From Nemophila menziesii (Eukaryota > Streptophyta > Magnoliopsida > Boraginales > Hydrophyllaceae), in assembly GCA_029959085.1 (NCBI GenBank), contig JARWIR010000002.1, positions 44,884,233 through 44,948,232 of the forward strand: a stretch of DNA of 64,000 bases, in the 5' to 3' direction. A program made the position numbers and the translations under genes. The notes under the pieces were generated by a model. The model was not told where the DNA came from. It made no database searches and saw only the letters and a list, made by a program, of their open reading frames with translations. Below, piece by piece: positions 32,936 to 45,066 of this stretch; the stretch's first letter is position 1, and each line of letters begins with the position of its first letter.

Positions 32936-34235
32936 CTTACTAGCCTTGATGGTGTATTTACCACACTTACTAAATAAGGAAATATAACCAATTTTTACAG
33001 GGAGTTTTGAAGGTGTGTCATAGTTCTTTATGTTTATTTAATATTTAAATCTATGGAATTCTAATATTTACCCCTAATAAAATTTAATATGTTATACAAA
33101 AACCCCTCCATTGACTATATTCAAACACTAAAGATAAAATAAACATAAAAACTCCCCTGCTTTACACACCCAACCCAACCCACACTACAACCCCTCACTC
33201 TCGTTCAAGCTTTATTGGAAGCTAGAAATTCATACTGAAACTCATTGTTTGAGTTTCTGTATAAGCGCATTAGGAAGATCTATAATAGAGCTTTAACTGA
33301 AGGATTAAAAGATTCATGAAATCATTTTTTGGGGTTCCGTCGAATTTATATTGTTAGCTTTAGTAGAGATTCCATTGAATAACATTCGAGATAATGGATT
33401 CTAAATTCGAAAGCATTTTGGAAACACAAGATTCAATTAAAGTAGCTTACTGCAATTAGATTGAGAGTAATGGTTATGGAAAGCAATGGGAAGCAATTGG
33501 CAGGTGGAATTTATTTTATTATTTTAGTATTAGAATTTTAATTGGGTCTATGTATATTACTTAATTTTTTGGGATAAAAATTATAATTTCATGGAGTTTG
33601 ATCTTTTTATTATGAAATACAGAAAAAACTATAACATCCATTAAAACACATGTTTTGCATACAATGTCAAAACTAATGATTAATTGACTAAATCTGTTAT
33701 TTTGAAATATAAATGTCAATGTACATGGATTTGTGGGTACCACCCGATCCCAAAAGGGAGAGTTTTGGGTCATAAATGGAGTTTGGACTTGCGGTGAGGA
33801 TTGATCTATAAAGTCGTGCGAGACGGGATATATTTTGGTGATAAGAATTCCTCTCTCCACAAACCATCCTCACGCGTAAATATACTATATCATATATAGT
33901 AGTTATCATTTATTATATTTGTAATGATTAAGATAAACATTACGGGTTATTTCAAAGAATAGTTATAAAGTATTGCATACCAACTTCTGACTCCGAAAAG
34001 AAGACAGAGATAAGATTATCATATTTATGGCTTTAATCTATTCACTGGGTCTTTGATCCATAATCTCTTTTAATGTTATTCTTTTGTAGAAACTACTATT
34101 TTTTGAATAGGATGATTTAGTTTTGAATAATATATCATTATCATTGTTTACAAAAATCACTTAATTCGGTTCCATTACCATGTTTGTTATTATTAGCAGT
34201 GACTCAAGTTGTTTCTAATGGTAGGAATATGTTGT

Positions 34236-34474
34236 CGATATTAACCTGGGTTTGTCTTTAGCAACAACATGTCGTCACTTATGACTCGCGACTAAAGTCT
34301 AGTAGCTAAAGATTGGCAATGGTAGCGACAAGCCATAAGTCGTCACTAATGGACCACATAACTTTAGAGATGAAATATATTAGCGACGACTATCTTGGTT
34401 ACTAGCAATGACTTTTTTCGTCGCTAGAGACCCGTTTAATATCGACGACATACGTCGTCACTAAAAATAATGAA
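34236..34474. repeat. CACTA-type motif cluster, truncated by the LTR-like segment
   Basis: Motifs TTAGCGACGAC, GTCGCTAGAGACC and ATCGACGACATACGTCGTCAC match 42400-42640. In the other copy the motifs continue to about 42790; here they stop at 34474. Confidence 0.5.
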
Positions 34475-35588
34475 ATACGTTAGGATTTTGGGCTTGAAGA
34501 ATGGACTTGGTCTTTTAATATATGCTTATATTTTAATTCAAAAGCCCTAGTCCGAATTTATGAGTATAAAAGGGATTTTGAACTTCTATTTTTACACACA
34601 ATTCATTATTCACAAAGTCAGACAACAAGAGAAGAAGAAGAAGCAAGGAAGAGAAGAAGCCAAGAGATGGAGAAATTCAACTTCTCCAATTCGCAACCGA
34701 ATCAACTCCTCAATTAGGTTTCTTATCTTTATTTCTGTAAAAAAATTGAATTTCTTTCAATTTATTTTCTTATTTTTTACGATTATGAGCTTAATTCAAT
34801 TGGTACTTGAGAACGCATAATGGGTTAAGCCCCAACCTATTTCATTCTATGTTTTTAGATTTGGGATTATTTTATTTGAAATCGAATTGGGTAATTAATA
34901 TTTTTCTTTAATTTTCTTTTATCTACTAGTATTGAATTCATGACTCAATATTAGGACTTAATACTTAGGCTATTCCATTTAGTGGCGAATGGATCACCTT
35001 GACCAGGGGGGGAGTCTAGGTACGAAACTAATTAACAAATGTAGGATATAAATTATTTGACCTTGACAGGCTTAATAAATCCTATGACCAATTGGATAAT
35101 TATGATTTAATCATTCGAAGGTGGACTATATTCACCCTGACGGAGTTTGTAGCACCTAAGAAGAGCTCCTTAGTCCACCTTTACGAGGTAAGGAGAATTC
35201 TGAATACCGACCAATATTATTTACCGAATTCGTCCCTTAAACAATAGATGGAATAAATAGATTTAGGTGAAAACCTAGTGTTGCTCAAGTACTACCTCTC
35301 ATACCTTGCATCTAGCTATTTTATTTACTTGCGTCTAGCTTAATAATTGCATTAATTTAGTCTTTTAATTTATTGTCATAGTTATAGAAAACCAAAACAA
35401 ACAATCTTAAAATCATTTAATTGTTTTCACGTGCAATTACTCACTATTTGATAAGCATTAGAGTAAACCATCCGTCCCTGAGAACAAAACTGTTTTATCA
35501 CATATATTACTTGGGACAATTGTACACTTGCAATTGTGGTTCTCTTTTACTTATTTGCATTATTTTTAGAACACACAAGGGACCACCA
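34475..35588 (+). mobile_element. LTR-like segment 1 (probable solo LTR, Ty3/gypsy-like)
   Basis: Related to 37644-39193 over its right two thirds: both share 'cttgagaa.cgcataatgggtta', a 'taggctattcc.tttagtggcgaa' stretch, 'ccctgagaac.aaact' and 'ttacttgg.acaa..gtacacttg', and both end in GGACC(C)ACCA. The 'gtacacttg' ending is typical of U5 in plant Ty3/gypsy LTRs. A TATA-like AGTATAAAAGGG lies at about 34563. No primer-binding site or coding region follows, so a solo LTR is the best reading. The left end is uncertain by a few bases; flanking GAAAT/GAAGT may be an imperfect 5-bp duplication. Confidence 0.5.
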
Positions 35589-35956
35589 GAAGTCCTCCCT
35601 GACCATGATCTACTTCTACCAAAATCTCCTTTAGAATCCGACTCATGATTCTTGAACGAACTAGATCTTTTACTCTGACCCGGAACAGTATCTGGACTAA
35701 CATTTCCCGATCGAAAATCTCCTCCTTGATTTTTGAAATTATCACTTTGCCACTTACTAGAAAGTGTATTAGGTGGTAAGATCCCCTTACGAACTAAATA
35801 CTCTGCCGCGAGTTTACCAGATTCCATGAAAATATCGCTTTTACTAGGTTGTGGAGGCTGACCTCTGGATGAACCCTCACCAGCTTTCCTCATCGTATTA
35901 GACTTGTAACCATTCACCGAATTACAATGCCTTCTTCCGTGCATTTTCATTAGTCC
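35589..35956 (-). pseudogene. RGG-type gene exon, second copy, cut by the LTR-like segment
   Basis: Minus strand from an acceptor at 35957-35959; MKMHGRRHCNSVNGYKSNTM, then a deletion removing the Gly/Arg-rich stretch present in the first copy, then IFMESGKLAAEYLVRKGILP, and SWSGRTS where the match to P1 stops at LTR-like segment 1. The reading frame runs on into that segment and is meaningless there. The gene's 3' exons are absent. Confidence 0.6.
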
Positions 35957-36779
35957 CTGAAATATACAAAAAATGCAAATCACCCCACAATTTCGGCGCA
36001 AGTTAACAAGATCACAATTTACAGCATAATCCAATTTACATTTCAAGTTCTAAACAAATTTAGGGCATGATAGATTTACGAAAAAATAACCACTTTACAG
36101 TAAGGTCCCAGAATAATCGTAAAGCACATTTTCCACCACGAGGTATCAGCAAAAGAAATAATTTTAAGAAATCGTACACAAGTTAAAAAGATCATATTTT
36201 ATAGCATAGCCCAAATCACATTAGGACATTATAAACACAAAAATCACAAATTACTGTCATGTCCGATGCGAATTTTTCAAATTTCTGACATATTGAGCTT
36301 AAATCTTACTTGACAACTAAAAGTAATTCAAACTACCAAACTAAAAAAATTCAAATTAACAATTTGAATTCCATTTATGCTAAATCGGCCTTCGAGTAAC
36401 CTGAACAAAGGATTAATCCAACCTTGCAAAAGGTGATTCCTTGAGTAACACACTTGAGGATTAGTCTGAAATTGTCCAAGAATATTTACAGTCAAACATT
36501 CAACAGTCATCAATTCTGAGTCAAGATCAAATTAAATTACACAGAAACAAAGTTATTGTGCTTCACAGATTACGCAGATTGGAGCATGAATTAGCTTTAG
36601 CAGTTCAAATCATTTACTTTGCAAAATGGTCTGACTTAAATTTGTTTGATTTGGTCGATTTTTTCCAAGGTTGATAGGTTCTAGTTTTCAAACATTCAGT
36701 CACAATTCTCACACATCAAATCTTTGTCTTTTATTAGAAAGTTCAGCAATTGAAAAAGAAAGTTGAGATTTAAAATTTG

Positions 36780-37000
36780 AGTAATGCTGTATATCACCCT
36801 AAATCACGTTACCTTTTTAACATTTCCTAAATCGCATTACCTTTTTATCATTTCCTAAGTGGATTTTATATGCACCAATCATATAATTTCTTTTTCATGA
36901 TTTATCATTTTCTCTCTCTTTTATGATTGGTGCATATAAAATCCACCTAGAAAATGATAAAAAGGTGATCCGATTTGGGATAATATCAAGCATTACTTTT
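36780..37000. mobile_element. Foldback MITE, second copy
   Basis: Long hairpin: TTTTATCATTTCCTAAGTGG then ATTTTATATGCACCAATCAT on the left is repeated inverted on the right (ATGATTGGTGCATATAAAAT, then CCACCTAGAAAATGATAAAA). The arms are better matched than in the copy at 27904-28138. Termini are CACCCTAAATC and GATTTGGGATAATATC. Confidence 0.7.
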
Positions 37001-37643
37001 AAAAAATTCATCTTTTTATTTTGAAACATATAAATAAATTTATAGAGAAACGAGTGAGTAATTTTTTTTTTAATTAATTAGTCAATTGTCTGTATGTTGC
37101 AAGTTTTCAAATTTTCCTTTTGTGGATCCACACTCTTTTATATTTTTCCCTTTCGGATTTGTATAATCTCATACTTATAATTACAAATGATTACAATTTC
37201 TATATATTAGGTGGATATCATTTAATAGTATTCATAATATTAATTAAACTTATCTTGGTTAATAAACTTTGATTACAAAATATTTTGATAGATTTATCAA
37301 ATGAATTAAGAATTTTTTTGTAAGAAAGCATGCTTGTTACAACCAAATCTAGATATAAATCATTTGCTAGTTTAGAGTTGGGATTTTGGTAAATATTATC
37401 ATTCAACATTGCTTAACACATACAAGTTGAAAGAAAATTGGTGTTTGCACACAAGTTAGTAACAAGTTCTTTCCATTGGGTAAGAAACAAGCATTTTTAA
37501 TGCCTAGTAGGGTAAAGATCAAAAGGAGGACTTTATCGGATAAATAAATTATTAATAAATGTATCATTTTTTAACATTGAATTTACCTTTTATTACATGT
37601 TAGAGTATTGAAATTAACAAAAATTATTACAATTCATAATATT
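37001..37643. other. AT-rich duplicated spacer (P2)
   Basis: Matches 28139-28780. No gene seen. Confidence 0.55.
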
Positions 37644-39193
37644 CGATGTCACCCTATTTGTTCTAAATATTAGCTTTCAGGAGACATCATTTTAGGTGAA
37701 CATTTTACTTATCTGATAGACTTCTATACTTATTTCGTCATATTACACTTTCTCCCCTTGGAATTAGACTATTTGCATTTTTAGAGCTTTTGTGCGTTAA
37801 TTTGTTTGTTTTAGTGCAAAATTAGTACGTTTGTGAATTCATGAAGAACCACTACAAGGAGGAGAAGTGAGAATTAAAGTCTTAGATCGAGTGGAGGAGC
37901 TACAGGCAAGAAAAGAATTTCCAAGAACTTAATTAAAGAAGTTGGTGTTAAAGATTGCTGCTTTTGGGCTACATAGGAGCAGATTTAGCCTTGGGCCGTA
38001 AAACATGGTTTGATGCCCTATTGAGTTAGGAAGATTCTCCAAGTTGAATCAACCCATTTGGAGAGTTGTTATGCAAATGTTACAGTTGTTTTACTAAGGG
38101 CTGCACACTAGTTTCGGGAATTAAAAAGAAGATGGCTTGGGCTTTTTATAATCTTACCTAGTCCTCTTAACCTAAGCCCTAATCCGTTTTTTAGCACTAT
38201 ATAAGCTCCTTTAGACCTCATTATTCAGCACCTCTCATTAAACCTTCATATTAAATCATCCTTAGAGAGAGCTTCAAGAGGCAAAAGTAAGAGCAGGAGC
38301 TGGAGAATCTGTTTCCTCCAACAACAACTCAAGTCAATTCCTCTATCTATGTTCTTATTTTATTTCTGTTATTAGGAGCATGTATATTATTAATTTCTAT
38401 ATTGTTCTTATTTCAATAATGAGCTAAACCTTAATTACTTGAGAATCGCGTAATGGGTTAATCCCTAATTTATTTAATTCATGTATTTCAATTTCGGATT
38501 AATTTCTAGTTTAATCTGAATTAGGTATTTTATACTGGATATTATTTTGTTCTTATTTACTATTTCTGACCTAGCTAATTAGAAACAAATTTTAGTAATT
38601 GGGCTATTCACTTTAGTGGTGAAGTGATCATCCGATAGGGGGGTTTGTTTACAGACTTAGGTAATATCCGTGTAATGTCAGTTACTGACCGATAGGCTTA
38701 ACTAATTACATAGCCAAAGAGGTAATCACATAACATCCGAAGAGGCATATTCTCCCATATAGGGGTTTATAGTACTTTAAATTAGTTTCTAGGTCCACCC
38801 TGACGGGGGCTAGGAAACATTAGAGCCCCGACTAATATAGAAATATTAGTCCTGCCCTTAACGAACACATTAATTACGTAAGTTTATGTGATTCCCTACC
38901 AAGACTCAAGTATAGCTCATATTTGTGCCTTAATCTTTTAGTATTTATTTTCAGTAGTTTGTTTATTTGCATCTAGTAGTTTAATAACTCAAAACCAAAC
39001 AAATATCTTTTATCTTTTATTTTCTGTAATTGCAATTACTACTACTTATTTATTGAACACTTGGGTTAGAACAGTCCAATCCCTGAGAACGAAACTCGAT
39101 TTATCGGAGTATTACTTGGACAACCGTACACTTGTGGTATTATGATTCATATTTATTTATCGCATTAATTTTATAACACCCTAGGACCCACCA
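37644..39193 (+). mobile_element. LTR-like segment 2 (probable solo LTR) inserted in P2
   Basis: Absent from P1: at 28770-28790 the flanks join directly. Flanks read ATATT before and ATATC after, a near-matched 5-bp target duplication. Features: TATA-like CACTATATAAGC at about 38198; a purine-rich leader; the 'gagaatcgcgtaatgggtta' stretch; and the U5-like end 'acttggacaaccgtacacttg' before AGGACCCACCA. No internal retroelement genes, which suggests a solo LTR. The left half is not similar to segment 1. Confidence 0.55.
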
Positions 39194-39293
39194 ATATCAA
39201 CCTCATATTATATAGACAAAATCTTGAACATAAATGTTGTCTAAATTATATCACAATATCTATCATGTTGTTATAAATTGAATATGAGTGCTT

Positions 39294-39298
<5 letters not shown>

Positions 39299-39347
<49 letters not shown>
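39299..39347. repeat. (AT)n microsatellite
   Basis: About 49 bases of AT repeat. In P1 the same place (about 28880) has only a short ATATAT. Confidence 0.95.
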
Positions 39348-39350
<3 letters not shown>

Positions 39351-40267
39351 GTTAAATTATTGTTTAAAAAAATATTTCTTATAATCAATTACAATCATTT
39401 ATAATTATGATAGCTATCTACACAATAAAATATAAACGTTGACTGAATTATGAATTTTATGTCGTAATGAGTTACGACAAATATGAAGAAACTAATTCAT
39501 AGTTTTAATAATATAAAACATATAATATAAAAATGGTTCTATAGATAGTTAAATAATGGACCGGTAAAAATATCAAAAATCTGAACTAATAAAATTGGAA
39601 AAATACTTTTTATTTAATATTAGATGGTCCAATACCAATCACATTACGACACATATCACTTGTTTTAAACATGTAAAAACTAATTACAGTAATTATCTAA
39701 CTAATCTTATAACATGTATTTTCTCAATATAATTAATGGTTATGATGTAAATATTGGACAATCCAATATAGAATGGAAGTCTTACCTATAAAATTAACAT
39801 GATATGAATTTATCATATTTACATTATTGAAGTCAATTGAGATGACTATTAAAAGATTTTACAAAAGAATACACACAAAACGATATCAAGTTCCATGTCA
39901 AAAATAAAAAATATTGAAGTTAAACAAATCAAACACAAGTTTTAATGAAATATATATAAAGAAAAAATGAAATATGATAATTTCATGGAAAAATAAAATG
40001 GAAAGAACTCAAAACTAAAATTTTAAAAAAATGCATTATTACACAAATCTTGTAGGTGTGAGTTAATATTTTGAGGCTGCTACTTGCTATATTATTTGAT
40101 TGATCTAGTTTTGATCACTTACATAAATATGGTTTCAAATATATAGTTAATTTATTTAATGGTGTGAAACTTTTCATTTTGTCCATTAACAAGTAGTTTT
40201 AATCATTTTAGGGTATTTGTCATAAGTATTTGTTTCATTAAAGTGCAAAGGAAAATACAACAAAGGA

Positions 40268-40568
40268 GTATACAAGCAAAATTTCCCATCCAATTTATGT
40301 ATGTGAGAGACGTTCCCTCATCAAAGATATAACATTTGTACATAAAAGGCATGCCTATTTGGACGAGGACATCAACTGCATATTTCAATGAAATTAGCCA
40401 CTTCATTTTCTGAACGAGAAATGTATGGAAAGTTCCATCAACAAAAATAGATAACACTACCTTGTCAACAGAAATGGGCAAACGTCCCACCTTACTGAGC
40501 AGACTAGTTGTATAGTCAAATATACCAGAGTCATCAACAAATCTGCATGTCTCAAGCAAAGCCAACAC
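40268..40568 (-). pseudogene. RNase H-like fragment, copy 3
   Basis: Minus strand: LLETCRFVDDSGIFDYTTSL, VGRLPISVDKVVLSIF, then in the same open frame KYAVDVLVQIGMPFMYKCYI. A 3-base loss and a frame slip remove part of the ENEVANxIAKYA helix. It is the longest open version (121 codons) of the three. Confidence 0.45.
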
Positions 40569-40861
40569 TTCGTATTAAGTAGATGATGAACACTAAACTT
40601 ATATTCCTAAACCGGTATAAATGCGAATCTCAAGGGATTTGAAAATAGAGAAATTATTTTTGACCAAACAGACTGGTTATATAGTAAAAAGTAATAGAGT
40701 CATCAATAAATTTGCATGTCTCAAACAAAGCTAACACTTCATATTAATAATGATGAACACCAAACTTATCTTGCTAAACTGGTACAAATGTAAATCTCTA
40801 GGGATTTGAGAACAAAGAAAATATTTACAGCTTCAAAAGAAGATACAAAGGATGTTCCACA

Positions 40862-41105
40862 TTAGATAACCTTTGAGTCACCAATAACGGGTTCATGAGT
40901 GATAAGATATATGATTCCTAGCGTTTCTAAGATGTATGCAAATGAGCTTAATGGGAACATAATCACACATAAGAGCTGAGATAGATATATTTGCAGGTTC
41001 TTCACTCCAAGTTTGTTCATTACAAAAATTTCTTCTTTGTTATCCATATACTCCAACAACACATGAGAATGAAAGGTTTCACAAATTTATATTTCCAACA
41101 ACTAT
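40862..41105 (-). pseudogene. Unidentified fragment, copy 3
   Basis: Minus strand LLEYMDNKEEIFVMNKLGVK ... SSFAYILETLGIIYLITHEP ... GDSKVI. Same unknown family as 30453-30715, with an internal frameshift. Confidence 0.35.
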
Positions 41106-42389
41106 ACTTACTAGCCTTGATGGTGTATTTACCACACTTACTAAATAAGGAAATATAACCAACTTTTACAGGGAGTTTTGAAGGTGTGTCATAGTTCTTT
41201 ATGTTTATTTAATATTTAAATCTATGGAATTCTAATATTTACCCCTAATAAAATTTAATATGTTATACAAAAACCCCTCCATTGACTATATTCAAACACT
41301 AAAGATAAAATAAACATAAAAACTCCCCTGCTTTACACACCCAACCCAACCCACACTACAACCCCTCACTCTCGTTCAAGCTTTAATGGAAGCTAGAGAT
41401 TCATACTGAAACTCAATTTTTGAATTTCTGTAGAAGCGCGTTAGGAAGATCTATAATAGAGCTTCAACTGAAGGATTAAAAGATTCATGAAATCATTTTT
41501 TTGTCTTCCGTCGAATTTTATTCTTAGCTTTAGTAGAGATTCCATTGAATATCATTCGAGATAATGGATTCTGAATTCGAAAGCATTTTGGAAACAAAAG
41601 ATTCAATTAAAGTAGCTTACACTGCAATTAGATTGAGAGTAATGGTTATGGAAAGCAATGGGCAGGTGGAATTTATTTTATTATTTTAGTGTTATAATTT
41701 TAATTGGGTCTATGTATATTACTTAATTTTTTGGGATAAAAATTATAATTTCATGGAGTTTGATCTTTTTATTATGAAATACAGAAAAAACTATAACACC
41801 CCTTAAAACACATGTTTTGCATACAATGTCAAAACTAATGATTAATTGACTAAATCTGTTGTTTTGAAATATAAATGTCAATGGGCATGGATTTTTGGGT
41901 ACCACCCGATACCAAAAGGGAGAGTTTTGGGTCATAAATGGAGTTTGGACTTGCGGTGAGGATTGATCTATAAAGTCGTGCGAGACGGGATACGTTTTTG
42001 TGATAAGATTTTCCCTCTCCACAAACCATCCTCACGCATAAATATACTATATCATATATAGTAGTTATCATCTATTATATTTGTAATGATTAAGATACAC
42101 ATTACGGGTTATTTCAAAGAATAGTTATAAAGCATTGCATACCAACTTCTGACTTCGAAAAGAAGACAGAGCTAAGATTATCATATTTATGGCTTTAACC
42201 TATTTACTGGGTCTTTGATCCATAATCTCCTTTAATGTTATTTTGTTGTAGAAACTACTATTTTGGAATAGGGTGATTTAGTTTTGAATAATATATCATT
42301 ATCATTGTTTACAGAAATCAATTAATTCGGTTCCATTACTATGTTTGTTATTATTAGCAGTGACTCAAGTTGTTTCTAATGATAGGATA

Positions 42390-43420
42390 TGTTGTCGATA
42401 TTAACCTGGGTTTGTCTTTAGCAACAACATGTCGTCACTTATGACTCGCGACTAAAGTCTAGTAGCTAAAGATCGGCAATGGTAGTGACAAGCCATAAGT
42501 TCTCACTAATGGACCACATAGCTTTAGAGATGAAATATATTAGCGACGACTGTCTTGGTTACTAGCAATGACTTTTGTCATCGCTAGAGACCCGTTTAAT
42601 ATCGACGACATACGTCGTCACTAAAAATAATGGAATTATCAATAACAAATTTCGTTGGTAAAGACCGGTGTCTTTAACTACTACCCTTGTCATCGTTAAT
42701 GACCAAGTCATTACAACCGACATCTGTCGTCGCTAAAGACACTTGTTAGCAACGATAGTGAAAGAATCATTAGTGACAAATACACATTATTAAAAAAATT
42801 AATTATAAAATACAAATTTGAGTATTTTAGTTTTTTATTTTAAAATACAAATTTATCTATTTAGACCGTGAAATGGTAGGGATGCAAGATGAGGATGTCC
42901 CCAAGTTACTCTATGAGGACGCCACCTGAGTTGATAAAGACCGCAATTATTGTCGTAAAGCTTCATGTTATAAAATAAAGATAGGTTAGTTAATAATGTA
43001 TTTAATTGTATTCAAATAATCATACTTAGAGTACAGAAAAATATATTACGTCTGATTGGTGATACCAATTGGCCCTCCATTCAGCCGCTTCTTCATCGAA
43101 ATCTACTTTATATAAGAGCTTCTTAATAAGTGGAAGCTAGTAAATCCTCCTCTTCTCCTTCATTCTAGCTCGTGCCAACATCTGATACCCGATCATTTTT
43201 TTTGGAGTTAACACTTTAAAATTAATATAATAAATTGAAAATTAAAAATAAAATTAAAAAAAGTGAAAAAAAGCGAAAAAAAAATCTCCTCAAGCAATAG
43301 CTTATGGGTTTGGAAGTAATTCCTAGATCCTCCTCTGTTTGGGCAACCTTGATTTGCCTTGTTTGCCATGTTTGTTTTATTCAAACAATGAATAAGCAAT
43401 TATAATAAAATTAAAAAAAA
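42390..43420 (-). mobile_element. Degenerate CACTA relic (motif cluster and Transposase_24-like trace)
   Basis: 42400-42780 has repeated GTCGTCGCTAAAGAC, ATCGACGACATACGTCGTC and TTAGCAACGA motifs. On the minus strand at about 43310-43370 the reading ANKANQGCPNRGGSRNYFQT resembles the 'KNRSK..HTGGSR.F' signature of Transposase_24 proteins. The intervening DNA has no long frame. Ends not found. Confidence 0.4.
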
Positions 43421-43639
43421 TTAAGGTGGCACTTGTGCTTCTTCAGTTTCCTAGTACTTGCCTCTCAGCATCTCATCTGAATTTGACATATTATCCGTTT
43501 TTGTGCCCGTGCTATAGAATTCTTTCTTTATCGCGTTTTCGTTCTCCCGATATTTCTAAACACAAGTCTCTGTCAAGTGTCTTAATAAATCCGAACAATT
43601 ATCTCTCCTCTTCCACGTTTCTATGTCAAGATTTGATGT
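43421..43639. other. Short pyrimidine-rich stretch of unknown nature
   Basis: Less AT-rich than its neighbours and open on the plus strand for 85 codons (43426-43683), but with no recognisable domain and no second copy in the window. Confidence 0.3.
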
Positions 43640-44313
43640 TTTATTGTTTCCTACTTAGAGTGGATTTTCATAAAAAAGTTTAAAATAGTAGGACAAACTC
43701 ATAAGTACCATTGGATGAGAAAATTAATTAGTTAGTCTTTAATATATATATATATAATTTGCCACGTAAAAAGATAAATAATGTTAAACCTCATGGAAAT
43801 GATGTATTGTTAAATTAATCAAATCTTTTGTGAAATATAATGGTAATAATTTATAATATAGTGTATCAAACAGATAAAGATAATTCATATGGATAGGTTA
43901 TGACAATACAATACTCTATGTAAGGATATATAATGGTGTGGATGCTAGGTGAACATGTAAAATACAATTTTCTTCATCCTACTTCGATGCCTCCTCTCTC
44001 TCCCCCTACCCTCCCTATTCGCGCCACCTTACATAACATCGGTTATTAAATCTATTTTTTCTTAAAATACTCTATAGGGCCGACAAGTATGTATAATCAT
44101 GAATCTTGTAACTCTTTATCCTGCAACACCAAACAAGTTTAAATATTAAATTTTCAAGAAATTTTTTTGTAGTTTGCTTAGTTTATATTTTTTGATGGAA
44201 TTTCTATGGTGTTTGCACAATATTTGTTATTAATCTAATATATGACAAAATTTATTATTGATTTGATATCAGAAAAATTATTAGGTCGCTTACTTTTACG
44301 AAATGAGATCTAG
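43640..44313 (+). repeat. WRKY-unit promoter and leader, copy for fragment 1
   Basis: Diverged counterpart of about 6935-7690: shared 'ctcataa.tac..ttggatgagaaaatt', 'atatggataggttatgacaata', 'gcaacaccaaacaagttt' and 'atgagatctaggtatccc'. It runs straight into copy B of WRKY fragment 1. The corresponding part of copy A lies before base 1. Confidence 0.7.
43916..43925 (+). promoter_or_regulatory. Degenerate TATA box of WRKY fragment 1 (copy B)
   Basis: CTATGTAAGG where the other WRKY unit has CTATATAAGG. Consistent with decay of this gene. Confidence 0.4.
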
Positions 44314-45066
44314 GTATCCCATTCATTGTTTCAATTCTATCCATAGACAAAACAAGATGATTGGGGAATTTATATATCTTCAACTAAAAAACTAAGGGAT
44401 CAAAGTATCCTTTTTTTTATTTTCTTTATTAGTTAAAGACATATATAGATTAAACTTATGTTCATCGTTTTCTTAATCAATTTTGAAAAACTTTTTAGAC
44501 TTAACAAAAAAGAGTTTGATTCATATTTTATTTATCTAATTTTATAGTTATGAATCTGTTTCTTTTTTAATTATTTAGAAAACAATATAATTTTACGTTT
44601 TAAAGCAATAACTTTCACCATTACTTTGTTTTATTATTTGATTTAGCCTTGAATATATTCATACGCGTAAATGGTTATTTATTTTCTCTTGTATAAGTTA
44701 CTTTGATTTCCCTCACATAAATGAACTTTTTATGAGAGCATAAATCTCTTTTGAAATGTGTCAATTTCTTATTTTAGCATTTAATGCACTTTATGGATTC
44801 TCTCATGATTAAATTAACAAAAGAATTAAAGTTAGATTACTTCTTATATATTAAAAGTTTAAATTATTTCTAGAGCAAAGTGTATAATGTTAAATCCAAG
44901 ACTAGAACTCTCTAAAAGGTAAATGTATTGAAAAATTTAAAAAAGTAATGTATTAGATTCATATATGCATATTCTAGAATAAATTATTTGGCTCTTTACC
45001 ATATTGTAAAATGTATTTACTGTTATTCGGGAATCATCTAATTTTGTAACATCATTGGCTAAAAAA

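Larger units (their letters stand above)
26665..34474 (+). repeat. Block P1 of an older direct duplication
   Basis: Matches P2 (35589-42640) in the same orientation. Order: RGG-gene exon, foldback MITE, AT-rich DNA, repeat R with minus-strand fragments, CACTA motif cluster. Similarity looks near 90% in the left half and higher in 31988-34474 against 40160-42640. P1 has an extra tandem copy of about 2.3 kb; P2 has an extra LTR-like insertion. The RGG gene's downstream exons (26047-26650) exist only beside P1. Confidence 0.85.
31988..34474 (+). repeat. Local repeat R, copy R4 (tandem to R3)
   Basis: Almost the same as 40160-42640 and more distant from R3, so R4 and R5 share the more recent ancestor. 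Contains the same minus-strand fragments, C-rich stretch (33155-33215) and 'cataaatggagtttgg' part, and ends in a cluster of CACTA-like motifs cut off by the LTR-like segment at 34475. Confidence 0.75.
35589..42640 (+). repeat. Block P2 of the older duplication
   Basis: Partner of P1. The left end coincides with the right end of LTR-like segment 1. Interrupted at 37644-39193 by LTR-like segment 2. Contains only one full R copy (R5). Confidence 0.85.
39480..42640 (+). repeat. Local repeat R, copy R5
   Basis: Same order as R3 and R4. The left part gives the second empty site for the LINE (about 39890-39920). The right part continues into an extended CACTA motif cluster. Confidence 0.75.

Noticed and set aside
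34560..34820. 86-codon frame with a Lys/Arg-rich start
   Set aside because: Lies in the leader-like part of LTR-like segment 1. No family match and no counterpart kept in segment 2.
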